Origin: Opitutaceae bacterium
GTDB taxonomy: Bacteria; Verrucomicrobiota; Verrucomicrobiia; Opitutales; Opitutaceae
DNA: 50,883 bases
Reading direction: 5' to 3'
NCBI GenBank assembly: GCA_028284385.1
Contig: JANQRT010000057.1
Span: forward strand, 1 to 50,883
Shown: positions 18,889 through 28,659 of the stretch, one piece after another
Numbering within the stretch: position 1 is the stretch's first letter
Layout: each line of letters begins with the position of its first letter
Translations under genes and position numbers: made by a program
Notes under the pieces: model-generated
What the model was told of the DNA's origin: nothing
What the model saw: the letters and a program-made list of their open reading frames with translations, nothing else
Databases searched by the model: none

Positions 18889-19629
18889 ATGAAAAGATCA
18901 ACACTATTAATGGCAGCAATTAAGATGAGCATTGGAATCTTTCTGCTATCAACTTATTCATTCGCACAGTCTGGTGATGTGACGGCTCAAGTTGTCTCTA
19001 TTACTCCGAGTAATCCAAATTCCAACGACACTATATACGTTACAGTAAGGGGAATTTCAGATGGAGATCCTGGATCGCTTGTTAAAAGAGTTTATCTTAG
19101 AGTACATTCGAGAGTAGAAGGTGCTGCTAACTGGTATCATCATGCTCCGAAGCTGTATTCTGGAGTTAACCAAGCAAACTTTGATGAGTCCCATACTTTT
19201 GCAATTGGTCCGTTTCCTGTTGGGACTCATGAGATAAGAGGGGAAAACGATACCATGTTCGACAATGGCGTTGATGATCATGATTTTCAAGATAATGACG
19301 AAACCACCATAATCGTTTCTGCACCTGACTCAGCTCCGACAGGAACTTTTTCGATGATTTGCAGCATTGAATCAGGTGGCGGCGTTTTGAGAATGAACGG
19401 CTGGGCGGATGATCAAGACGGTACTCTTAGCGGTGTAAGAGTAGTAATAGACGGAACTTCAACTGTTCTTTGGTCTACCACTTTCTCTGAGAGAACTAGG
19501 TACACCATCAGCAATGTGATTCTACCTGGTGCGAGCTGTGGAACATATTACAGGCTGCAGGCTACGGATGCGAATAACACAAATGAGAATGTCGGTAGCA
19601 GGTTCCGTGTTCTTTGTCCGTGCCAATAG
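18889..19629 (+). CDS. secreted protein of unknown function, Ig-like beta folds
   Basis: I do not recognise a named family. The 246-residue protein starts with a signal peptide (hydrophobic MSIGIFLLSTYSFA, cleavage near AQS). Two beta-rich halves can be seen. Residues of about 27-150 have conserved-looking strands such as SNDTIYVTVRGIS and an Asp-rich loop (DNGVDDHDFQDNDE) that could bind calcium. Residues of about 150-246 contain four cysteines (MICSIES, GASCGTYY and the terminal CPCQ), suggesting disulfides in an exported protein. The second half resembles Ig-like domains of surface proteins with GWADDQDGTLSGV. Base composition is more AT-rich than neighbours and strong terminators flank it on both sides, so it is an independent unit that may have been acquired horizontally. 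Confidence 0.7.
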   Translation: MKRSTLLMAAIKMSIGIFLLSTYSFAQSGDVTAQVVSITPSNPNSNDTIYVTVRGISDGDPGSLVKRVYLRVHSRVEGAANWYHHAPKLYSGVNQANFDESHTFAIGPFPVGTHEIRGENDTMFDNGVDDHDFQDNDETTIIVSAPDSAPTGTFSMICSIESGGGVLRMNGWADDQDGTLSGVRVVIDGTSTVLWSTTFSERTRYTISNVILPGASCGTYYRLQATDANNTNENVGSRFRVLCPCQ

Positions 19630-19646
19630 TTAATAGAGCTCATATG

Positions 19647-19680
19647 ATGGCTAGCATTATAATGCTAGCCATTTTCTTTT
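19647..19680 (+). terminator. intrinsic terminator, perfect 26-bp palindrome
   Basis: A perfect palindrome spans 19647-19672 (arms ATGGCTAGCATTA and TAATGCTAGCCAT) and is followed by TTTCTTTT. It lies 18 bp after the stop of the secreted protein gene. Confidence 0.85.
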
Positions 19681-19892
19681 GATCTTCCTGAGTCAATTCC
19701 TCGTTTTTGGCGGGTGTTAGGTCTTTTAGCCTGCTGATACATTAAAACGATAGTTATCGGTTTGCTTGTAGCAGCGGGGCGCTAATTGTTCATGTTGAAA
19801 TCTTGACCGATTCCCATTGTTTCTTGAAAAAAACGGATTTTGTGACGTTAATTAAGTTGTTCTGTGGATAAGTTGTAGGAGTCCGAATCAAT
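19681..19892 (+). other. intergenic region upstream of the 177-residue exported protein
   Basis: About 210 bp without a supported gene. TAGGAG lies about 10 nt before the ATG at 19893 and is a plausible Shine-Dalgarno. Confidence 0.4.
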
Positions 19893-20426
19893 ATGTTAAT
19901 TAAGTCGCTAGCCGTTATATTAGTCCTTTGTAGTTCTATAATATCCAGCTACTTAGTTGCTCAGGCTCGACAGCAACCCCCGAGCTTTGATCAGCTCGTC
20001 TATACGGGTATGATGTCGCTGGGAGGCAAAAAAAGCTTCAGCGTTTACGATCCTCAATCCAAACGGGGTTTTTGGATTCCTATTGGCGGCTCCCGGGAAG
20101 GGATTTCCGTTTTGGATTACAATGAGGAATCCGGCACTTTGACGCTCTCTTCGCCGAATGGGCAGTCGCGTCAATTGGGACTAAACACAGGTTCTGTCGT
20201 TACCATGGCCAACGCTCCAGCTCCGAACCCGTCCAGCAAGCCGGTGGCGCGTCAGAAGGATCCAGAGACGCTTAAGAAAGAGGAGAACGCTCGCAAGATG
20301 GTGATGAATATTCTCGAGAACAGCGCTCAGGCCCGCGAAAAGCAGCGAGCTGAGCGTGAGGCGCGGTTGCAGGCCATAAGAGCTCGTCAGGCGGCCGAGC
20401 GCCGAGCTAGGGCTGAAGGAAACTAG
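19893..20426 (+). CDS. exported protein with a charged C-terminal helix, unknown function
   Basis: No family is recognised. The 177-residue product has an N-terminal hydrophobic segment (SLAVILVLCSSIISSYLVAQA) that is a signal peptide or anchor. A compact beta-rich domain follows (about 33-105; LGGKKSFSVYDPQSKRGFW and TLSSPNGQSRQLGL), then a Pro/Ser linker. The C-terminus (about 125-177) is very rich in Arg, Glu, Lys and Ala and is predicted to be one long helix or coiled coil. The layout, a small periplasmic beta domain with a flexible charged tail, recalls accessory proteins of secretion or pilus systems (GspC/PilP-like), but sequence evidence for that is weak. It appears monocistronic, 255 bp before metK. 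Confidence 0.7.
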   Translation: MLIKSLAVILVLCSSIISSYLVAQARQQPPSFDQLVYTGMMSLGGKKSFSVYDPQSKRGFWIPIGGSREGISVLDYNEESGTLTLSSPNGQSRQLGLNTGSVVTMANAPAPNPSSKPVARQKDPETLKKEENARKMVMNILENSAQAREKQRAEREARLQAIRARQAAERRARAEGN

Positions 20427-20681
20427 GCTATTCGGAAAGCAGCCTTTTGTGCAGGCATCTGATTGAATAGTTCTCTGGAATTTGACTTCTGCAAACGGCT
20501 TAGTCTTTTGCACCTAATGCCGATATCCTAGTTTCTCTGAGCAAGGCCTAGATAAAGCTTTGCTAATCCTCGGTTAGCTGCATTCTGTTATTGCTCTTTG
20601 TTTGAATTTAATATCAAAAAATCCTAATATGTTGATATTTTAACTTTATCAGCACTCTAAAAGATTAATACTGTAACTGTT
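20427..20681 (+). promoter_or_regulatory. metK leader with overlapping hairpins and an inverted repeat
   Basis: AGCAAGGC (20540-20547) can pair with GCTTTGCT (20557-20564, one G-U). GCTAA (20562-20566) can instead pair with TTAGC (20574-20578). The two hairpins share bases and are mutually exclusive. Further down, AATATCAA (20610-20617) and TTGATATT (20632-20639) form an exact 8-bp inverted repeat, a possible operator or promoter element about 40 bp before the start codon. No known SAM riboswitch core is clearly recognisable by eye. Confidence 0.35.
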
Positions 20682-21863
20682 ATGCCGCAAGATTTCGTAT
20701 TTTCCTCTGAATCGGTTGCCGAAGGGCATCCTGACAAGGTTTCGGACTACATCTCGGATAGCGTCCTCGATGCCTGCCTAGAGCAGGATCCGCAAAGTCG
20801 CGTTGCTTGCGAAACGCTTGTTAAGAGCAATGTCGTGACGCTTGCAGGCGAGATCACGACCAGGGCTTCTCTCGATTACGAAAAGATCGTGCGCCAGGCG
20901 ATTCGAGAAATTGGATACGTAAACGACGATGATGTTTTCCATGCCGATAAGGTATTCATAAACCTGAACATCACGCAGCAATCACCCGACATTGCTCAGG
21001 GCGTTGATGCCAAGAAGGCCAAGAACAAGGATACCGCTGAACAAGGCGCAGGCGACCAAGGGATCATGTTTGGCTATGCTTGCGACGAAACGCACGAGAA
21101 GATGCCGGCAGCGATCATGTTTTCTCATCTGATTGGTCGCAAGATTGCTGAGATCCGTCATGCGGGTCGTCAAGCCAAGTGGCTTCGCCCGGACTGCAAG
21201 TCTCAGGTTTCTATCAAATACAAGAACGGAAAAGCGGTTGAAATCACAGCCGTAGTTATTTCGACGCAGCACACGGCTGATGTGAATCGAAAGCTGATCG
21301 AAAAGTTCATGATCGAAAAGGTCATCAAGAAGGTCCTCCCGAAAAGGCTTCTTACGAAGAATACCCAATTTCTGGTCAACCCGACGGGCAATTTCGTAAT
21401 TGGCGGTCCGCAAGGCGATGCTGGTCTGACAGGTCGTAAGATCATCGTGGATACTTACGGAGGTTGGGGACGTCACGGCGGTGGCGCTTTCTCGGGCAAA
21501 GATCCCTCGAAAGTGGATCGCTCGGCTGCCTACATGACGCGTTGGGTGGCAAAGAACATCGTCGCTGCCGGGCTCGCTTCGCGTGCCGAATTGCAAGTCG
21601 CCTACGCTATCGGTCACCCCGAACCTGTATCCATCACAGTCGATACATTCGGAACTGGGAAGGTAGAAGAGTCGATTATCGAGAAAGCCGTCGCCGAAGT
21701 ATTTAGCTTCAAGCCAGCTAATATCGTGACTCAACTTAAGCTAAAGCGACCAATCTACCGTTCTACAACAAACTACGGACATTTTGGAAAAGACGATCTC
21801 CCCTGGGAGCAGGAAAATAAAGCGACGGCTTTGAAGAGAGCGGTTAGCAAACTTTCAAAATAG
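20682..21863 (+). CDS. metK: S-adenosylmethionine synthetase
   Basis: MetK makes S-adenosylmethionine from methionine and ATP. The 393-residue protein has the ATP-binding [12 protein letters not shown] near the N-terminus, the [12 protein letters not shown] signature in the middle, and the phosphate-binding [18 protein letters not shown] loop. Length and motifs are typical. It ends 11 bp before ahcY, with which it is surely co-transcribed, forming the synthesis and recycling arms of the activated-methyl cycle. The start ATG lacks a Shine-Dalgarno. Confidence 0.98.
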   Translation: MPQDFVFSSESVAEGHPDKVSDYISDSVLDACLEQDPQSRVACETLVKSNVVTLAGEITTRASLDYEKIVRQAIREIGYVNDDDVFHADKVFINLNITQQSPDIAQGVDAKKAKNKDTAEQGAGDQGIMFGYACDETHEKMPAAIMFSHLIGRKIAEIRHAGRQAKWLRPDCKSQVSIKYKNGKAVEITAVVISTQHTADVNRKLIEKFMIEKVIKKVLPKRLLTKNTQFLVNPTGNFVIGGPQGDAGLTGRKIIVDTYGGWGRHGGGAFSGKDPSKVDRSAAYMTRWVAKNIVAAGLASRAELQVAYAIGHPEPVSITVDTFGTGKVEESIIEKAVAEVFSFKPANIVTQLKLKRPIYRSTTNYGHFGKDDLPWEQENKATALKRAVSKLSK

Positions 21864-21874
21864 GGATTACTAAA

Positions 21875-23305
<1,431 letters not shown>

Positions 23306-23320
23306 AAAATGCTTTTCGAA

Positions 23321-23351
23321 AGACCCGTCTTTTCAGACGGGTCTTTTTTTG
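23321..23351 (+). terminator. intrinsic terminator of metK-ahcY
   Basis: Perfect 10-bp stem AGACCCGTCT/AGACGGGTCT with a TTTC loop, followed by a T run. Confidence 0.95.
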
Positions 23352-23407
23352 GCATGTTCTATGACATATCTCATGGGGCCTTTGGCCTTGATCTTGGTTT
23401 TCCTAGG

Positions 23408-23467
23408 CGCATCTTGAATGGGCTCTCGAATTGAGATGCAGAATGGCGGATGCTAAGACGATCCGCC
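23408..23467 (+). promoter_or_regulatory. two hairpins in the cysK leader
   Basis: A 7-bp perfect stem GGCGGAT (23445-23451)/ATCCGCC (23461-23467) with a 9-nt loop ends 16 nt before the cysK ATG. Just upstream, GCATCT (about 23409-23414) can pair with AGATGC (about 23434-23439). They may be an operator, an RNA control element or incidental. Confidence 0.3.
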
Positions 23468-23483
23468 TTCAAAACGTTTTAAA

Positions 23484-24410
23484 ATGGCGATTTACAACAA
23501 CTTGTGCGAAATGATCGGCAACACCTCGCTTGTCCGACTGGATCGATTTAGCGACGGACTGCCAGGAAATATCGTTGGCAAGCTGGAGGGCTACAATCCC
23601 GGCTGGTGCGTGAAGGATCGCATTGGACTTTCCATGATCGAGACGGCTGAGCGCGAAGGTCAGCTAAAAGAGGGAGGGACCATTGTGGAGCCGACTTCCG
23701 GAAACACGGGTATCGGATTGGCCCTAACGGCTGCCGTAAAAGGCTATCACCTTATCCTCACAATGCCTTCTTCGATGAGCGTGGAGCGCCGAAAGTTGCT
23801 TATCCATCTCGGGGCAGAGCTTGTTCTGACCGATGCTGACCTGGGCATGCCAGGAGCCATCGAGGAGGCTCAAATGCTCAACGGTAAAATTCGCGGTTCC
23901 TTCATGCCTCAGCAGTTTAGCAATCCAGCGAATCCGCAAATCCACTACGACACGACGGGTCCTGAAATCTGGAACGACACGCAAGGAAAAGTTGATATCT
24001 TCATTGCAGGAGTCGGGACGGGTGGTACCGTTTCTGGAGCTGGCAAGTACCTAAAGGAGCAGAACCCCAACGTTCAGGTGATCGCAGTAGAGCCAGAGGA
24101 GTCGCCAGTGCTAAGTGGAGGAAAAATGGGACCGCACATGATCCAGGGTATCGGAGCTGGTTTCGTTCCAGCCGCTTACGATGGCAATGTAGTAGATGAA
24201 GTGATACAAATTGACAGCCATGCCGCTATCAAAACCTCAAAGGAAATAGGCAAGAAGGAAGGCCTTATCGTCGGAATTTCTTCCGGCGCAGCGGCTTTAG
24301 CAGCTAAACAGGTTGCGAGCCGACCTGAGAACGAAGCAAAGACAATTGTAGTGATGCAGCCGGATACAGGCGAACGCTACATCTCGACGCTTCTTTTCTA
24401 CCAAGACTAA
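23484..24410 (+). CDS. cysK: cysteine synthase A (O-acetylserine sulfhydrylase)
   Basis: CysK condenses O-acetylserine with sulfide to give cysteine, using PLP. The 308-residue protein has the PLP lysine at about Lys44 in NPGWCVKDRI (most relatives read NPxxSVKDR), the substrate loop PTSGNTGIGLA, and the phosphate-binding GVGTGGTVSGAG. Length is usual for CysK, and there is no CBS domain. The sulfite reductase gene starts 22 bp downstream, so cysK, the reductase and the flavoprotein form one sulfur-assimilation operon. Confidence 0.96.
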   Translation: MAIYNNLCEMIGNTSLVRLDRFSDGLPGNIVGKLEGYNPGWCVKDRIGLSMIETAEREGQLKEGGTIVEPTSGNTGIGLALTAAVKGYHLILTMPSSMSVERRKLLIHLGAELVLTDADLGMPGAIEEAQMLNGKIRGSFMPQQFSNPANPQIHYDTTGPEIWNDTQGKVDIFIAGVGTGGTVSGAGKYLKEQNPNVQVIAVEPEESPVLSGGKMGPHMIQGIGAGFVPAAYDGNVVDEVIQIDSHAAIKTSKEIGKKEGLIVGISSGAAALAAKQVASRPENEAKTIVVMQPDTGERYISTLLFYQD

Positions 24411-24432
24411 TTTCGAACAACGCTTTACCGAT

Positions 24433-26016
24433 ATGCAATGGAATCTCGATAAAAGAGTCGTCAGCGAAGAAGAGCACACCAAAGACCATGGCCTGGTCAT
24501 CGACTACGATGAAGTAGGTCGCAAGGGAGCGCTGGGTGGTGGCGAAAAGCTGATTACCAAATGGTACGGTATCTACCAATCGCGTCATCCTGGCAATCAT
24601 ATGGCTCGCGTGGTGATCCCTGGCGGAGTGGTCTCGTCGGTCCAAGCTAGGCGAATTGCTCAGGTGGGAGAAGACTACGGTCAGGGTAAGCTTTGCATCA
24701 CTACCAGACAGTGTATTCAATTTCACTGGCTTAAGGCTCCAGCGCTGGCCGATATGCTGCGCGACTTGGCCAAGGATAACCTAAGTTGCTTCCATGGTTG
24801 TGGCGATGTCACGAGAAACGTGGTTGCTTGCCCCCTGGCGGAAACCTGCCAGTACCGTCGCATCGACGTTCTTCCATACGCCAAGCAGACTTCGCGTGTC
24901 CTCACGGAATCGCGCGATCTCGATAATCTTCCCCGCAAATTTAAGATCAATTTTTCCGGTTGCGGTGCGGGTTGTGGTCAGCCCTTCATCAATTGTATTG
25001 GAGCCATTGCCGTTTTACGAAAAACGGATTCAGGCGATGAAGAGACCGGCTTTAAGGTAGTTATCGGTGGTGGCATGGGTTGGGAAGCCTTTATAGGCCA
25101 GGAGCTCTTTTCCTTTGTCCCGGCTGATAAAATCGTGGCTGTAAATCGAGCGATCGCTCTTCTTTTTCGCGATCATGGGGATCGACGCGACAGAACTCAG
25201 TCCCGCCTCAAATTTATCGTCCACAAGAAGGGCATAGATTTCTGTCGCAAGGTCGTTCTCGATTTTCTGGAGAAGGAAAATGTGGATACAAGCGATCTGG
25301 AAACAGTGCTGGTCGACGACGTAGGTGACGCTTATCCAGACAGACCTCTCCTAGAGCCGAATCCTGTCGGTACTGATGGCAAGGCTACCGTTCGCGCTAT
25401 GATTCCAAAGGGGGAGATGACTCATCTGCAGATTCGTCAGTTGGCAGCTCTCACCGAGAAGTATGGCGACAAGCGTTTGCAGTTTACTCAAAGGCAGAAT
25501 GTTGAGATCCACGGTGTGAAGCCGGAGAAGGTGGCAGAGGTGAACGAAGAAATTGCCAAGATCGGATTTGAAACGGAGGGCTTTTTCGGTATTCGCGATA
25601 TCGTTCCTTGCGTCGGAACGACCTACTGCCCCAAGGCCGTCACGGAAACGCGTGTCCTATACGATCTTCTCATGCCGGTTGTATCCAAAACCAAGTACAA
25701 CGAAATCTGGGACAAGGCTTTGATTAACATTACGGGTTGCCCCAATAGCTGTTCGCCTTACCGCATCGTGGATATCGGTTTTCGCGGCATGCGTATTCGC
25801 GAGAAGCTAGGATCGGTCGAGGCCTACGAAATGCGAATCGGCGGCGAGCACAATCGTCTAGGCAAGGTGATAGGAGAGTTCAAACGCGAAGATTGCCCTC
25901 GTGTTGTAGAGGCGATTTTGGATACATTTTTAAAAGAGCGGAAAGATGGCGAAACACTAGCCCAATGCGTGCAGCGATTGGGGGTGGCGAAAGCCGAACA
26001 GCCGGTGGCGGTTTAA
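24433..26016 (+). CDS. siroheme- and 4Fe-4S-containing sulfite (or nitrite) reductase
   Basis: The enzyme catalyses six-electron reduction of sulfite to sulfide (or nitrite to ammonia) in the cytoplasm. The 527-residue protein has the pseudo-twofold build of the family: two ferredoxin-like half domains and two siroheme/Fe-S halves. The cluster and siroheme cysteines are clear: Cys393-x5-Cys399 in CVGTTYCPKAVTETR and Cys436-x3-Cys440 in TGCPNSCSPYR. The active-site part FHGCGDVTRNVVACPLAE lies near residue 120. No flavin domain is fused, so an external donor is needed. Position between cysK and an iron-sulfur flavoprotein (4 bp away) argues for sulfite rather than nitrite, but sequence alone does not settle it. 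Confidence 0.9.
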   Translation: MQWNLDKRVVSEEEHTKDHGLVIDYDEVGRKGALGGGEKLITKWYGIYQSRHPGNHMARVVIPGGVVSSVQARRIAQVGEDYGQGKLCITTRQCIQFHWLKAPALADMLRDLAKDNLSCFHGCGDVTRNVVACPLAETCQYRRIDVLPYAKQTSRVLTESRDLDNLPRKFKINFSGCGAGCGQPFINCIGAIAVLRKTDSGDEETGFKVVIGGGMGWEAFIGQELFSFVPADKIVAVNRAIALLFRDHGDRRDRTQSRLKFIVHKKGIDFCRKVVLDFLEKENVDTSDLETVLVDDVGDAYPDRPLLEPNPVGTDGKATVRAMIPKGEMTHLQIRQLAALTEKYGDKRLQFTQRQNVEIHGVKPEKVAEVNEEIAKIGFETEGFFGIRDIVPCVGTTYCPKAVTETRVLYDLLMPVVSKTKYNEIWDKALINITGCPNSCSPYRIVDIGFRGMRIREKLGSVEAYEMRIGGEHNRLGKVIGEFKREDCPRVVEAILDTFLKERKDGETLAQCVQRLGVAKAEQPVAV

Positions 26017-26020
26017 TTCA

Positions 26021-27913
26021 ATGAGCGACGATAAATCATTAAGTCCCTTTCTCGAGGCCGTTAAGAGCCTGAACATCGATTACGAGATGGCTCCGATCGA
26101 CCAGGAGTACTCCACGTTTACAGGCGTGGGAGCCGAACCGCTTGATTTCAAGAGCTACGCTAAAGACATCCCCTGTCAGGAAGCGTGTCCCGCTAAAACG
26201 CGGGTGCCGCATTATATTCAGGCCATCGCGGAAGGCGATCACGACAAGGCCTACTTGATCAATCAGGAGGACAACGTCTTTTCAGCTGTGCTAGGTCGGG
26301 TGTGCTCGCGTCCTTGTGAAGATGGCTGTCGTCATAATTGGACCGATATTAATGGACCGGTTCACATCTGCCACCTGAAGAGGGGAGCATCGGACTACAA
26401 AAAAAATCCTCCTGCTCCTTTGCCCGCATGGTTCGAAAAGACAGGCAAAAGGGTGGCCGTCATTGGTGGTGGGCCTTCTGGCCTAACCGCTGCTCGAGAA
26501 TTGCGACGCTACGGTCATGATGTAACTATCTTCGAACGCGACAAGGTGCTCGGAGGCATGATGGTCCAGGGCATTCCTATTTTCCGATTGCCTCGAACGG
26601 AGGTTGAAGCGGAAGTCAAAGCTATCATCGATAGTGGAATTGATGTGAAACTGAATACATCGGTTGATGCGCCTATGATGCAGCAGCTTATCGATGAATA
26701 CGATTCTGTCCTTGTATCCGTAGGAACGGTACACGCCTCTAATCTAAAATTGCCTGGCCTTCCGGACGACGGGCATGCCGTTTCCGGATTGAAGTTCATG
26801 TACGACTACAACATGGGGACGATGGAGGATGGTTCGATGAAGGGCCAAAGTGTTATCATTATTGGTGGCGGTTTTACGGCGGTCGACTGTGCCCGTTCCT
26901 GTGCTAGAGCAGCTCTTCGCCTGGTGGGAGAAGAGGGCAAAGTGACCATGATGTATCGCCGTACTGCTGGGCAAATGGCCGCGAAGTACGACGAGATTGA
27001 AGAAATGGGGGTTGAGAATATCGAGATCGAGACGCTCATGAATCCGCATTCGGCTCGCGTCGAGAATGGCAAACTGGTTGGAGTGACTTTCCAGAGAAAC
27101 ACTCTGGAAGACGAAATTCCGCAGAGTGGTAAGCCACGTGTTCACTCGATTCCCGAAACGGAAGAGGAATTTCCCTGTGATCTTCTAATTGTAGCCATTG
27201 GACAAACTCGTACTTTGGATATCCTTCCCGAAGGCGTGCATCAGAATCCGGATGATGGACATCTCACTTCACATGAAAAGGTTTTCATGGCAGGAGATTT
27301 CAACTACGGTAGTCTCGATGTGATTACGGCTGTGCAAGATGGCAAGGATGCGGCTGAAAAAATCGATACTTCTCTCATGGGACGCCAAAGGCGTAAGCAG
27401 CACATTGCCATTGAGATGACGAATGTGAATGGCGAAACCGGCCGCGTGCGGGACCACGATTTGCAGTATCCAGTGTCCATGCCTGTTTTGCCTCTCAATC
27501 AACGAGATGGCACTGCTGAAGTTGAGCTAGGTCATGATCTCGATGGGCTACAGGTGCATGCGACTCGCTGCTACTGGTGCCAAAACAAATTCGAGATAGA
27601 CCACGATAAATGCATCCACTGCAACTGGTGTATTGAAGTCGCCCCTCGCGATTGCATCAATAAGGTTTCTCGTCTGTTCTACGATGAGGACGATTTTGTC
27701 GAGACCGCCTTGGAAACTGATCTCAATGACGAAGCGACCTACATCTGGATTGATAGCAAGGAATGTATCCGTTGCGGTAAGTGTCTCCGCATTTGCCCTA
27801 CAAGCGCTATCACCATGCGTAAGACGGAGCTATGTGGTTGTTCGACGGAGGAATTTGAAGAGAAGGAAAAAGAGAATCAGCCTTACGGGGCGGTTCCTCA
27901 CTTCAAGTACTGA
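26021..27913 (+). CDS. GltD-like FAD/NAD(P)H oxidoreductase with C-terminal two-cluster ferredoxin domain
   Basis: This 630-residue protein resembles the small subunit of glutamate synthase. The N-terminal Fe-S helical domain has PCQEACPAKTRVPHY and RVCSRPCEDGCRHN. The FAD motif is VAVIGGGPSGLTAARELRR (about residues 145-163) and the NAD(P)H motif is VIIIGGGFTAVDCARS (about 287-302). Residues of about 520-600 add two 4Fe-4S sites: Cys582/585/588/592 in CIRCGKCLRICP is standard, whereas Cys531/534/537/545 (CIHCNWCIEVAPRDC) has CxxCxxCx7C spacing. Because it begins 4 bp after the sulfite reductase and no CysJ is present, it is inferred to pass electrons from NAD(P)H to that enzyme. No glutamate synthase large subunit is in the window. 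Confidence 0.88.
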   Translation: MSDDKSLSPFLEAVKSLNIDYEMAPIDQEYSTFTGVGAEPLDFKSYAKDIPCQEACPAKTRVPHYIQAIAEGDHDKAYLINQEDNVFSAVLGRVCSRPCEDGCRHNWTDINGPVHICHLKRGASDYKKNPPAPLPAWFEKTGKRVAVIGGGPSGLTAARELRRYGHDVTIFERDKVLGGMMVQGIPIFRLPRTEVEAEVKAIIDSGIDVKLNTSVDAPMMQQLIDEYDSVLVSVGTVHASNLKLPGLPDDGHAVSGLKFMYDYNMGTMEDGSMKGQSVIIIGGGFTAVDCARSCARAALRLVGEEGKVTMMYRRTAGQMAAKYDEIEEMGVENIEIETLMNPHSARVENGKLVGVTFQRNTLEDEIPQSGKPRVHSIPETEEEFPCDLLIVAIGQTRTLDILPEGVHQNPDDGHLTSHEKVFMAGDFNYGSLDVITAVQDGKDAAEKIDTSLMGRQRRKQHIAIEMTNVNGETGRVRDHDLQYPVSMPVLPLNQRDGTAEVELGHDLDGLQVHATRCYWCQNKFEIDHDKCIHCNWCIEVAPRDCINKVSRLFYDEDDFVETALETDLNDEATYIWIDSKECIRCGKCLRICPTSAITMRKTELCGCSTEEFEEKEKENQPYGAVPHFKY

Positions 27914-27958
27914 TCAGGTTGTGTCTCGCTGTTTGTCGCAGCATATTTCCAGACAGTC

Positions 27959-28645
27959 ATGTTGCATCGAGAAAAGGGATACAAATTTCTGTCTGGAAGT
28001 GGTTTAGAGATAGGCGCTTTGCATGAATCTTGCATTCTGCCTGAAGTTTGCAGAGTTCGTTATTTCGATGTCGTCGACCGAGGAGAGGCTATTCGACTTT
28101 TCCCGACCCTCGATGCCGATCTTTTCGTGGAGGTGGATGTTGTTGGAGATATCGATAAGCGAGATCTGCGGAAACTAGGGGAATCGAGTCAGGACTTCGT
28201 TGTTGCTAATCACGTAATAGAGCATGTCGCGAATCCGATCGCCATGCTGGAAGACCTTTTCTATGTTACCAGACTAAATGGCGTGATCTACCTGTCCGCT
28301 CCTGACAAGCGATACACCTACGATGTTGAGAGAGCACTGACTACATTCGAGCACCTAAAATCTGAATACGAGGAAGGTGTCGACTACGTTACAGACGAGC
28401 ACTACCTCGATTTTCTGAGACATGCGGGAAAGCATGTTTTCGAAGACCCCAACCGGGATATTCAGGCGGATATCGAATTTAATCGGGCGCGGCGTGAACA
28501 CGCTCACGTATGGAGTACGGAGACGTTTCTAGCCTTTCTCGAAAGCTGTAAGGCTTTGCTACAGATAGAATATGATATTCTGTACCATTCATCTGGTGAC
28601 GAGAATCAAATCGAGTGCCTCGTCGTCATGAATAAGAAGTCATGA
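27959..28645 (+). CDS. class I SAM-dependent methyltransferase
   Basis: The 228-residue protein has a Rossmann-type methyltransferase core: motif I-like GSGLEIGALHE near residue 16, an acidic strand end FDVVDRGE, and the post-II region FVVANHVIEHVANPIAMLEDLFYV, typical of Methyltransf_11-type enzymes acting on small molecules or sugars. Motif I deviates from the common GxGxG. The substrate is unknown; similar proteins occur in polysaccharide and glycan pathways. It follows the flavoprotein by 45 bp and may be read with it, but no functional link to sulfur is evident. It ends 14 bp from the convergent MocR gene. Confidence 0.75.
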   Translation: MLHREKGYKFLSGSGLEIGALHESCILPEVCRVRYFDVVDRGEAIRLFPTLDADLFVEVDVVGDIDKRDLRKLGESSQDFVVANHVIEHVANPIAMLEDLFYVTRLNGVIYLSAPDKRYTYDVERALTTFEHLKSEYEEGVDYVTDEHYLDFLRHAGKHVFEDPNRDIQADIEFNRARREHAHVWSTETFLAFLESCKALLQIEYDILYHSSGDENQIECLVVMNKKS

Positions 28646-28659
28646 CAACCGCTTTCTGC

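Noticed and set aside
19647..19672. Perfect 26-bp palindrome as a recombination or attachment site
   Set aside because: It lies 18 bp after a stop codon and is followed by a T-rich tract, so an intrinsic terminator explains it. No integrase or duplicated copy is nearby.
24433..26016. Naming the siroheme enzyme as nitrite reductase
   Set aside because: The cofactor motifs fit both, but cysK directly upstream and the absence of nitrate or nitrite genes favour sulfite. Left as sulfite (or nitrite) reductase without a gene symbol.
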